Below are positions 47,620 through 54,538 of a stretch of 64,000 bases of DNA, piece by piece. A program made the translations under genes and the position numbers. The notes under the pieces are model-generated. The model searched no databases and was not told the origin of the DNA. It saw only the letters and a list, made by a program, of their open reading frames with translations. Each line of letters begins with the position of its first letter. The first letter of the stretch is position 1. Source of the stretch: Rhodocyclaceae bacterium (lineage in GTDB: Bacteria; Pseudomonadota; Gammaproteobacteria; Burkholderiales; Rhodocyclaceae); assembly GCA_013791905.1 (NCBI GenBank), contig VMSX01000004.1:42398-106397 (forward strand), read 5' to 3'.

Positions 47620-48201
47620 ATGGCTGATGAGGCGGAAAGCAGGCTCATCGCCCGCGCGCAGACCGGCGACCACCGAGCCTTCGCCGAATTGGTGCGTCAG
47701 CACCAGGATCGCGTGTTCCGTTTCATCCTGCGCCTGGTCGGCACGCGCGAGGACGCCATGGATCTGACCCAGGAGACGTTCATGAAAGCCCATCAGGCCC
47801 TGCCCGGCTGGCGTCCGGAGGCGCAATTCCGCACCTGGCTTTTCCGCATCGCGCACAACGCCACGCTCGACGTGCTGCGCCGCCGCGGGCGCATCGAGTT
47901 CGTTTCCTTCGCCGACCTTCCGGCCGGCGAGGAAGAGCATGCCCTGCTTGATCCCGCGCGGCACCCCGACGCACGGCTGGCCGACCGCCAGAGCATCGAA
48001 CTGCTCGAACGCACGCTGCGGGAACTGCCGTTCGGGCAGTGCGAGATACTGCTGCTGCGCGAGGTCGAAGCCATGTCCTATACCGAAATTGCCACCGCGC
48101 TGGGAATCGCCGAAGGCACCGTCAAATCCCGCATTGCCCGTGCCCGCAGCGCCGCCCTTGCCGGCTACCAACGCCATACCGGAGAACACCGCGATGAATG
48201 A
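47620..48201 (+). CDS. ECF-type RNA polymerase sigma factor (RpoE-like)
   Basis: Alternative sigma factor, 193 residues. Region 2: VRQHQDRVFRFILRLVGT, EDAMDLTQETFMKAH and FRTWLFRIAHNATLDVLRRR; region 4: FGQCEILLLREVEAMSYTEI and the helix-turn-helix IAEGTVKSRIARARSAL. It overlaps the anti-sigma gene by 8 bases. Twin GGGAAC-N16-CGTT sites before this gene and before the gene at 49218 are probably its own promoters. The signal is likely envelope or metal stress, judged from the downstream CnrX/Spy-like protein. Confidence 0.93.
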   Translation: MADEAESRLIARAQTGDHRAFAELVRQHQDRVFRFILRLVGTREDAMDLTQETFMKAHQALPGWRPEAQFRTWLFRIAHNATLDVLRRRGRIEFVSFADLPAGEEEHALLDPARHPDARLADRQSIELLERTLRELPFGQCEILLLREVEAMSYTEIATALGIAEGTVKSRIARARSAALAGYQRHTGEHRDE

Positions 48202-48658
48202 ACAGCCAACCGCCATGCACGCACCCGACCTGCCCGAGCTGTCTGCCTATCTGGACGGGGAACTCGACGCCGGAGAACGGCAGCGTGTTGCAGCCCACCT
48301 CTCGGCTTGCGCAACGTGCGCCACACACCTCGCCGACCTGCAGGCACTTTCCGCCGGCCTCAAAGCGCTGCCCGAGGACAAGCTTGGCTTCGATCTGGCC
48401 GGCATCATCGAGGGTCGCCTTGCTAGCGCAACCCATCCGCCGGCCGCGCGCCGCCGGCGCGACTGGTGGCTTGGCCTGCCGGTTGCCGTCGGGGCTGCGG
48501 CGTCGATTGCCGCCGGTGTCTTCATGGGCGCGGCCTTGGTCGCCGGCGGTGCCGCAACGGCGCCGCGCATGGCCGCGCTGCGCGTCTTCGATGCCATGCC
48601 GCCGGGCAATCTGTGCATCGGCCTCGAGTCCTGCTACGTAAAGGAAAGAGTCAAATGA
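48194..48658 (+). CDS. Zinc-finger anti-sigma factor, membrane bound
   Basis: 154 residues. The cytoplasmic N-terminal part has LSAYLDGELDAGERQRVAAH and the HxxxCxxC zinc motif HLSACATC, typical of zf-HC2 anti-sigma factors. One transmembrane helix follows (about residues 93-117, VAVGAAASIAAGVFMGAALV), then a short periplasmic tail with two Cys (NLCIGLESCYVK). ATG 48194 overlaps the sigma stop; its own stop overlaps the next start by 4 bases. It presumably sequesters the sigma factor until a periplasmic signal. Confidence 0.88.
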   Translation: MNEQPTAMHAPDLPELSAYLDGELDAGERQRVAAHLSACATCATHLADLQALSAGLKALPEDKLGFDLAGIIEGRLASATHPPAARRRRDWWLGLPVAVGAAASIAAGVFMGAALVAGGAATAPRMAALRVFDAMPPGNLCIGLESCYVKERVK

Positions 48659-49107
48659 AGCCAAACCCCCTGCGCATCGCGCTTGTGCTGTCCTTTCTCA
48701 TCAACCTCGGCGTACTCGGCGCGATCGCCTACCGGGCCATGGTTCCGGCCGCGGTACCCGCCGGCGAGAGCCTGCCGCGCCACCTGCAGTTGAGCCCGGA
48801 GCAATTGCACCGCTGGCACGAATCGGAGGCGGGTTTTCTCAGGCAGATCAGCGCCGGCGCCGATCAGATCCGCGCGCACCGTGACCGCATGATCCGCGCC
48901 GTCTTTGCCGACACGCCCGATCAGACGCTCATCGACCGTGAGCGAATGGCCATCGCGCGCCTGCAGGACGAACAGCAGAAGCTGGTGATCGCGCAACTGC
49001 TGCGCGAACGCGAACTGCTCCAGCCGGCTCAGCGCGAACGGCTTGCCCAACTGCTGCTGGCGCAGCCGGTCGGCCCGTCGACCATCGAGCAGTTGCATCG
49101 CGACTAG
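48655..49107 (+). CDS. Periplasmic heavy-metal resistance/stress sensor protein (CnrX/Spy/CpxP-like)
   Basis: 150 residues. One N-terminal transmembrane anchor (LRIALVLSFLINLGVLGAIA), then an all-alpha periplasmic domain: HLQLSPEQLHRWHESEAGFL, IRAHRDRMIRAVF, and long Gln/Glu/Arg-rich helices, as in the CnrX/ZraP-type heavy-metal-resistance family. Together with the sigma and anti-sigma genes it resembles the cnrYXH logic, where CnrX senses metal and releases the sigma factor. The gene order and the zinc-finger anti-sigma differ, so the signal is inference. The coupling is ATGA. Confidence 0.78.
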   Translation: MKPNPLRIALVLSFLINLGVLGAIAYRAMVPAAVPAGESLPRHLQLSPEQLHRWHESEAGFLRQISAGADQIRAHRDRMIRAVFADTPDQTLIDRERMAIARLQDEQQKLVIAQLLRERELLQPAQRERLAQLLLAQPVGPSTIEQLHRD

Positions 49108-49119
49108 ACCGGGAGGCGA

Positions 49120-49145
49120 GGGAACATTTCCCGCGACCGTTCGTT
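49120..49145 (+). promoter_or_regulatory. Second ECF-sigma-type promoter, upstream of the His-rich periplasmic protein
   Basis: GGGAAC (49120-49125), 16 bases, CGTT (49142-49145), matching 47559-47584 in elements, spacing and part of the spacer. It lies 72 bases before the ATG at 49218. Confidence 0.65.
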
Positions 49146-49217
49146 CAAGTCAGCGAGGCCCGATTTCCGACGCAACCAGCGACGGCGGGCATCACTCAAC
49201 CAAACGGAGATCAACAG

Positions 49218-49721
49218 ATGAAACGCAAGACTTCAGGTGCATTGAGCGCCATCCTGTTCGCCACCGGCCTTTCCCTCGCTAGCGCCGGTTATGCAGCCCC
49301 CGCCCACAAGCACGACGGGCATGAAGCGCACGGCAACGCCGCGGGCGAAACCATGCAACTGAATGCCGGCAAGAAATGGGGAACCGACGAATCGCTGCGC
49401 AAGTCCATGAGTAGCATCCGCCAGGCCGTCGCGGCCTCCCTGCACGAAATCCACGAAAATCGCCTGAAACCCGCCGGTTACTTGGCCTTGGCGCGCAAGG
49501 TCGAAGGCGAAGTCGGCAACATCGTTGCCAACTGCAAGCTGGAACCGAAGGCCGACGCGCAGTTGCATCTGGTCGTCGCCGACCTTCTGTCAGGCGCTGA
49601 GCAGATGGCCGGCAAGATCAAGAAGGCCAAGCGCCAGGACGGCGCGGTGAAGGTGATCGGCGCGCTGGAGAAATACGCTGCCTATTTCGACGATCCGCAG
49701 TTCAAGCCGATCGCGCATTGA
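49218..49721 (+). CDS. Periplasmic helical protein with His-rich N-terminus, unknown function
   Basis: 167 residues. A signal peptide ends near GYAAP, and the mature protein starts with a His-rich segment (HKHDGHEAHG), then predicted helices: KKWGTDESLRKSMSSIRQAV, LHEIHENRLKPAGYLALARK, and EGEVGNIVANCKLEPKADAQ with a single Cys. I do not recognise a characterised family. The upstream ECF promoter matching that of the sigma operon suggests membership of the same regulon. The His segment could bind metal; that is inference. Confidence 0.72.
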   Translation: MKRKTSGALSAILFATGLSLASAGYAAPAHKHDGHEAHGNAAGETMQLNAGKKWGTDESLRKSMSSIRQAVAASLHEIHENRLKPAGYLALARKVEGEVGNIVANCKLEPKADAQLHLVVADLLSGAEQMAGKIKKAKRQDGAVKVIGALEKYAAYFDDPQFKPIAH

Positions 49722-49860
49722 GCGCTTCGAGCGGTGCGCGGAAGGCATCCCGTGCGCCGTACCGTCGGCGCCTTGAGTGGGCTGCGGGCCGCGGCGACTT
49801 TCAGCGGGTATCATTCACTCTGATGCACCAATAAAACAACCCGATCCGCAGGAGGTTTTC

Positions 49861-50373
49861 ATGAATTCGCCCGGCAATCTGTTCCGCCTTGGCTGCGCCG
49901 CCCTCATCGCCGTCACCACGGGGCTGGCGCAGGCTGAGAATACCTACGGCAAGGATGAACTGCCGATTCACGATGCCGCCCGCATGGGCACGCGCGCCGA
50001 CATCGAGCATATCCTCAAGAGCGACCCGGCCATGCGCGATGCCCGCACGCCCAACCTCGGCGCGACGCCGTTGCACCTCGCCGCGCTGAACCTCGACAGC
50101 GGCCCGCTCAAGGCGCTGCTGGCGGCCGGTTCCCGCGTCAACGCCCGCAATAACGACGGCATGACGCCGCTGCACATGGCAGCCTTTGCCACGCGTGGTG
50201 AACACGCGCAGTTGCTGTTGAAGGCCGGCGCCAACCCACTAATCAAATCGAATGAGGGGCGCGATGTCGCCAGTGTCGCGCGGCGCGTGCGCGCCGACGA
50301 GGTCGCCGGCATCGTCTCGCTCTGGATTCTGCGCGGCTGCAACAAGTCGCCGGAGAGCGCCAGGCAGTGCTAA
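49861..50373 (+). CDS. Secreted ankyrin-repeat protein
   Basis: 170 residues with a signal peptide (ALIAVTTGLAQAE) and about three ankyrin repeats: ELPIHDAARMGTRADIEHIL, GATPLHLAALNLDSGPLKAL and GMTPLHMAAFATRGEHAQLL. A C-terminal Cys pair lies in RGCNKSPESARQC. GGAGG sits 5 bases before the ATG. Periplasmic ankyrin proteins of this size occur beside catalases and metal-stress genes, but the partner here is unknown. No ECF-type promoter was seen upstream, so it may be transcribed separately from the sigma regulon. Confidence 0.8.
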   Translation: MNSPGNLFRLGCAALIAVTTGLAQAENTYGKDELPIHDAARMGTRADIEHILKSDPAMRDARTPNLGATPLHLAALNLDSGPLKALLAAGSRVNARNNDGMTPLHMAAFATRGEHAQLLLKAGANPLIKSNEGRDVASVARRVRADEVAGIVSLWILRGCNKSPESARQC

Positions 50374-50437
50374 TGCCCCGCCGCTGCCGTGATGGGCGTG
50401 GGGAATGTTCAGCGAGTTGACGGGCTGACCGGCAGGC

Positions 50438-50941
50438 TCAGTGCCGCCCCCACACGCGGGTCTTGCCGTCCTTGCCGACCAGGTAGGTATTGAACAGTTC
50501 GCGGCGCACGATGTTCGCCGCGCCGTCGCCCTCCAGCATGGTGCAGCCGGTTTCGCAACCCGTGCCGACCAGTGCATCGAGGCCGGGCGCACCGCGCGGC
50601 GCGCCTGGTACCGTCAGCCCGCGTGCCCGGGGCTTCTCCTTCAGCAGCTGCTTGACATCATCCGCCGGCACGTGGCCCTCGACGAAATAGCCGCCCACCA
50701 CGGCCGTGTGGCGCGCTTCCAGGTCGGCGGCGATCCGGTAACGTTTCTTGATCGCCGCCATGTCCTGCGTGTCGTCGAGCGTGACGACAAAACCGTGCTG
50801 GCGCAGGTGTTCGGCCCACTCGATGCAGGCTAGACAGACCTTGGGTACATAAACTTTCACCGGCGGTGGCTTCTGCTCCGCGACCGCCAGGCCGGAAAAC
50901 CACAGGCCGACAATTAGAAAAACAGTATTGCGAAAACGCAT
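50438..50941 (-). CDS. DUF411-type periplasmic metal-related protein
   Basis: 167 residues. A signal peptide (RFRNTVFLIVGLWFSGLAVA) is followed by VKVYVPKVCLACIEWAEHL with a CxxC pair, then VVGGYFVEGHVPADDVKQLL and a conserved GLTVPGAP segment, the DUF411 pattern. DUF411 proteins are often found with copper resistance genes. The usual C-terminal half appears altered: it has GCETGCTMLEGDG in addition. ATG 50941 after AGAAGG is preferred; an ATG at 50956 is the alternative. It is convergent with the ankyrin gene. Confidence 0.75.
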   Translation of the reverse strand: MRFRNTVFLIVGLWFSGLAVAEQKPPPVKVYVPKVCLACIEWAEHLRQHGFVVTLDDTQDMAAIKKRYRIAADLEARHTAVVGGYFVEGHVPADDVKQLLKEKPRARGLTVPGAPRGAPGLDALVGTGCETGCTMLEGDGAANIVRRELFNTYLVGKDGKTRVWGRH

Positions 50942-51081
50942 CGAAACCTTCTCCATTAACGAACCGCTCCCTGCGTCCGATCGTAGCATGCGACCGGCAG
51001 AATGCCGGACCTGATGCCCAAGAGCGATTGGTTAATCCTTCCATCGGTCGCCGAATACTCGGCGCTGGCGGAACGGCGCCG

Positions 51082-51696
51082 TTATTTCCGCACTAGCGCC
51101 ACGGCGAGTTCGGTGCGCTCGATGCGGGTGTTCTCGATGCACGGATAGGGCGGCTTCTGCCAAGCCCATTGTGTCGCCGGGAAGATGGCTCGCATGGCGT
51201 GGATGTCGCAGTGGTAGGGCGGCCCTTCGATGAAGCCGAGGGTGCTTTCCGGGCGTTGCGCCTGCATGAACAACGCGAGCAGTTGGCCGCCCGGTTTCAG
51301 CCAGGCATGCAGTTGCGCGGCGTAATGCGTCCAGAAATCCGGATAGAGCGCGCACAGGCAGGTCTGTTCGAACACCGCATCCACCGGCGTAGCGGGCAGC
51401 CAGTGCAGTACGTCGGCATCGACGAGTCGCGCCCGGGCACCGTTCTGTTCCAGCAGTTGTCGGCACAGGGTCAGCGCGCCGGGGGTGAAGTCGATGCCGG
51501 TGACGTCCATACCCGCGGCGGCGAGCGCCGCGACTTCCCAGCCCTGGCCGCAACCCGGCACGATGACATGGCTACCCGGCGCGAGGGTGCCGTCAGTGAT
51601 CCATTGCGCCAGTTGTGGATTCGGCGCGCCGCGATCCCAGGGGATGACGCCGCTCGCAAAACGTTCCTGCCAGAATTCCTGTGTCGGTCCGGTCAT
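51082..51696 (-). CDS. Thiopurine S-methyltransferase-family SAM-dependent methyltransferase
   Basis: 204 residues. WQERFASGVIPWDRGAPNPQ and VIVPGCGQGWEVAALAAAG (SAM motif I), then VTGIDFTPGAL, ADVLHWLP and DAVFEQTCLCAL are the TPMT-family hallmarks. Bacterial members methylate thiols, selenium or tellurium compounds or halides; the substrate here is unknown. It lies 2 bases downstream of rlhA on the same strand and is probably co-transcribed. Confidence 0.88.
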   Translation of the reverse strand: MTGPTQEFWQERFASGVIPWDRGAPNPQLAQWITDGTLAPGSHVIVPGCGQGWEVAALAAAGMDVTGIDFTPGALTLCRQLLEQNGARARLVDADVLHWLPATPVDAVFEQTCLCALYPDFWTHYAAQLHAWLKPGGQLLALFMQAQRPESTLGFIEGPPYHCDIHAMRAIFPATQWAWQKPPYPCIENTRIERTELAVALVRK

Positions 51697-51698
51697 GG

Positions 51699-53615
51699 CT
51701 ATGTTCCAGCGAGAATATACGGCTTGATCCGGCCGACGACGTGCATCTCGCAGGCCTTGCAGTCAAAGCGGAGCGTCAGTCGCTCGTTGCCATTCACCAG
51801 CGTCATCGGTTCGGCGCGCACCTGCCCCTGCACGCCGGTCACGCCCTTGGCTTGATGCGGGCACAGGTTGAAGGCGTGGCGCAGGCAGTGTTTGGTGATC
51901 ATCAGCGAGACTTCGCCGGCCTCCTCGTGCGACTCATAGGCGGCCTCGATCAGCTTGACGCCATGTTTGGCATAGAAGGTCCGCGCCGCCTGGTTATAAA
52001 CGTTGGCGAGGTAGCTCAGTGAGGTTTCCGGGTAGGGCGTCGGTGGTACCTTGGCCGGGCGGCGCAAGATTCGTGGATACGCCGCCAGACGTGCGTCCGT
52101 GAGTTGCGCAACCGCCGCGCGGCGTAGCTGATTGAGCGCAGAATTCGGCACGAACCAGGGCTGGCTGCATTCGATGGTCAGGTCTGTCAGCACGAAGTCG
52201 GTATTGCCCAGCCGGCCCAGTTGCGTGCGCAGGTTGGCGGCCGCTTCTTCCGCCTGTCGGGCCGGCTGTTTGGCGCTGGCGATGGCGGCGGTGGCATGGA
52301 TGCCGTCGCTATCCCGCAGCGTCAAGGCGAAGCCCGTGGCGGTTTCGCCAAATACCGCAGAGAGGGGAATGTGCCGGGTAGCGGAATGCTTGGTGAGCGC
52401 CTGCTCCCAAGCGTGGTCGCGGTTGCGGCTGATGCGGGTGCCGGCCCGCAGTCCGGGCAGATTGCTCAGGGCTTCGTTCGGCCAGATGCGCCAGCTGGAC
52501 GCCGCCACCTGCTCGACGCGGTTGGCCTGCACGCCGACTACCGTGCGTTTGTTCAGCCAGGTCAGGCCGTCGCCATTGGCGAGTGGCTCGCCGGCCGTGA
52601 TGTCGAAGAAGTCTGTGCCGATCTTTGTCACCTCGCCGAGCGGCAGGCCGACAAAGCCGGGCGAATCGAAGGCGCCGATATGCTGCGGATCGGCCTGCCG
52701 ACCGTGGGTGAAGTAGTCGGTCGCGCCACGGTGAAAGGTCTTGTCGGGGTTCGGGGTGAACAACAACTGCGTGCGGCCGCTGGAGGCCGGGGCGAGTTCC
52801 GGGCGCGCGGCGAAGAGTTTGTCGAGCAACTGGCGATAGTGGCCGGTGATGTTCTTGACGTAGGCCGCGTCCTTGTAGCGTCCCTCAATCTTGAAACTCT
52901 GCACGCCGGCGTCGATCAGCGCCGCCAGGTTGGCGCTCTGGTCGTTGTCCTTCAGCGACAGCAGGTGCTTTTCAAAGGCGACGACACGGCCCTCCTTGTC
53001 CTGCAGGGTGTAGGGCAGGCGACAGGCTTGCGAACAGTCGCCGCGATTGGCGCTGCGGCCAGTCTGGGCATGGCTGATGTAGCACTGGCCGGAAAAGGCC
53101 ACGCACAGCGCGCCATGGATGAAATGCTCGATGATGATGTCGTCCGGCACGGCGGCGTGCACGGCGGCGATTTCCTTGAGCGAGAGCTCGCGCGCCAGCA
53201 CCAGCTGCGAAAACCCGGCGTCGGCGAGAAAGCACGCCTTGGCCGGCGTGCGGATGTCGCACTGCGTCGAGGCGTGCAGGTCGATGGGCGGTAGGTCGAG
53301 CTCCAGCAGGCCCATGTCCTGGACGATGAGGGCATCGACGCCGGCGTCGTAGCAATCCCGAATCAGGCGCCGCGCCGGTTCCAGTTCGTTATCGGCGAGG
53401 ATGGTATTGAGCGTGACATAGATGCGTGCGTGGAAGCGGTGGGCGTGTTCGACCAGACGTGCGATCTCGCCCATGGCATTGCCGGCGTTGTGGCGCGCGC
53501 CGAAGGCCGGGCCGCCGAGGTAGACGGCGTCCGCGCCATGCAGAATCGCCGCGTGGCCGATCTCCGCAGTGCGGGCGGGGGCGAGCAGTTCAATGCGGCG
53601 GGGTAAATTAATCAT
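51699..53615 (-). CDS. rlhA: U32-family 23S rRNA hydroxylation protein RlhA
   Basis: 638 residues, close to E. coli RlhA (YdcP, about 650), which is needed for hydroxylation of C2501 in 23S rRNA. The segments RIELLAPARTAEIGHAAILH, GADAVYLGGPAFGARHN, ELDLPPIDLHASTQCDIRT, GQCYISHAQTGRSANRGDCS and SFKIEGRYKDAAYVKNITGH carry the U32 signature and the Fe-S-type cysteines. The protein is often annotated as peptidase or collagenase, but RlhA fits better. A 51-base repeat copy lies immediately upstream of the start, between it and the Crp/Fnr gene. Confidence 0.9.
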   Translation of the reverse strand: MINLPRRIELLAPARTAEIGHAAILHGADAVYLGGPAFGARHNAGNAMGEIARLVEHAHRFHARIYVTLNTILADNELEPARRLIRDCYDAGVDALIVQDMGLLELDLPPIDLHASTQCDIRTPAKACFLADAGFSQLVLARELSLKEIAAVHAAVPDDIIIEHFIHGALCVAFSGQCYISHAQTGRSANRGDCSQACRLPYTLQDKEGRVVAFEKHLLSLKDNDQSANLAALIDAGVQSFKIEGRYKDAAYVKNITGHYRQLLDKLFAARPELAPASSGRTQLLFTPNPDKTFHRGATDYFTHGRQADPQHIGAFDSPGFVGLPLGEVTKIGTDFFDITAGEPLANGDGLTWLNKRTVVGVQANRVEQVAASSWRIWPNEALSNLPGLRAGTRISRNRDHAWEQALTKHSATRHIPLSAVFGETATGFALTLRDSDGIHATAAIASAKQPARQAEEAAANLRTQLGRLGNTDFVLTDLTIECSQPWFVPNSALNQLRRAAVAQLTDARLAAYPRILRRPAKVPPTPYPETSLSYLANVYNQAARTFYAKHGVKLIEAAYESHEEAGEVSLMITKHCLRHAFNLCPHQAKGVTGVQGQVRAEPMTLVNGNERLTLRFDCKACEMHVVGRIKPYILAGT

Positions 53616-53618
53616 GCA

Positions 53619-53669
53619 AAAGCCGGCGTGACCGAAGGAAATCCCCTTTTTGGGACTGGCGGGACGGCG
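53619..53669 (+). repeat. 51-base form of the dispersed repeat upstream of rlhA
   Basis: AAAGCCGGCG, a middle with TGACCGAAGGAAATCCCC and TTTTTGGGA, then CTGGCGGGACGGCG. It is the 48-base form with 3 extra bases, and fills the gap between rlhA and the upstream Crp/Fnr gene. Confidence 0.88.
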
Positions 53670-53680
53670 ATTGATCTCAT

Positions 53681-54391
53681 TCAGCCGCCAAACGAGCGCA
53701 AGCCGTCGAGGTCGAGAATCTTCAGGCCGCCGTACTCGATGTGCAGAAATCCCGCATCCTCAAGAATCTTCAGCGAGCGATTGACGCGCTGGCGCGAGAC
53801 GCCGGCCAGGTTGCCGATTTCTTCCTGCGAGATGCTGAGTTGTGGATTCTGCCCCGGATAGAGCACGGGGTTGTACATCGCGGACAGGCAGCGGGCGACG
53901 CGAGCATCGGTGTCGAGCAGGCGCTCGGATTCCAGCAGGCCAATGAACTGGCCCAGGCGCTCGTTGATCTGCTCGATCATCGCGTGGTTGAAGGCGATGC
54001 TGTGGTCGAGCAGCCAGTGGAAGGTTTCGCGCTTCATGCAGGCGACGCGGGTATCGCGCAGGGCGATGACGTCGTAGCGGCGCAGTTCGGTCTTCATCAG
54101 CGAGCCTTCGCCGAACCAGCCGCCGGTGGGAATGCCGGCGTATGAGGCAGTCTTGCCGGTGACCCAGTCGGAGGACATTTTCGCCAGACCATCGATGACG
54201 CCGATCCAGCAGGAGGCGGGTTCGCCCTTGCGGCAGATGAAGCCGCCGGCATCGATGTGCCGCTCGATCGTGCCTTGGCGCACCTGCGCAAGTTCGTTCG
54301 CTGACAGGCCGCGCGCCCAGCGCGACAGCGCAATGGCCGCGTCGAGCGTAAGCGGTGCGGGCGGGGGGGATTTGGACGAATTGTCTGCCAT
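53681..54391 (-). CDS. Crp/Fnr-family transcription regulator
   Basis: 236 residues. A cyclic-nucleotide-binding-type sensor domain (HIDAGGFICRKGEPASCWIG, GGWFGEGSLMKTELRRY) joined to a winged helix (LSISQEEIGNLAGVSRQRVN, RSLKILEDAGFLHIEYGGLK). The cysteines do not show the N-terminal Fnr cluster pattern. It is divergent from the acyl-CoA synthetase/liv cluster across a 147-base gap and may control it. I see no convincing TTGAT-N4-ATCAA or TGTGA-N6-TCACA box in that gap. The open frame continues far upstream over the synthetase gene, but nothing supports that part. Confidence 0.9.
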   Translation of the reverse strand: MADNSSKSPPPAPLTLDAAIALSRWARGLSANELAQVRQGTIERHIDAGGFICRKGEPASCWIGVIDGLAKMSSDWVTGKTASYAGIPTGGWFGEGSLMKTELRRYDVIALRDTRVACMKRETFHWLLDHSIAFNHAMIEQINERLGQFIGLLESERLLDTDARVARCLSAMYNPVLYPGQNPQLSISQEEIGNLAGVSRQRVNRSLKILEDAGFLHIEYGGLKILDLDGLRSFGG

Positions 54392-54538
54392 GCGACAATT
54401 ATATGCAGCCGCAGGGGTTAAAGTCTGTGCAGCAACAACGAATTGGCCGACCCGGTGACAGATATTTATCGAGGTCCGGCACGCGATCACCCGGGATGAC
54501 CCGGGGATACGACGAAAGTTGGATGAGGAGAATTGCGT

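Noticed and set aside
54392..54538. GGTGACAGATATTTATC in the Crp-synthetase gap as a Crp/Fnr box
   Set aside because: The half-sites do not match TGTGA-N6-TCACA or TTGAT-N4-ATCAA well enough.
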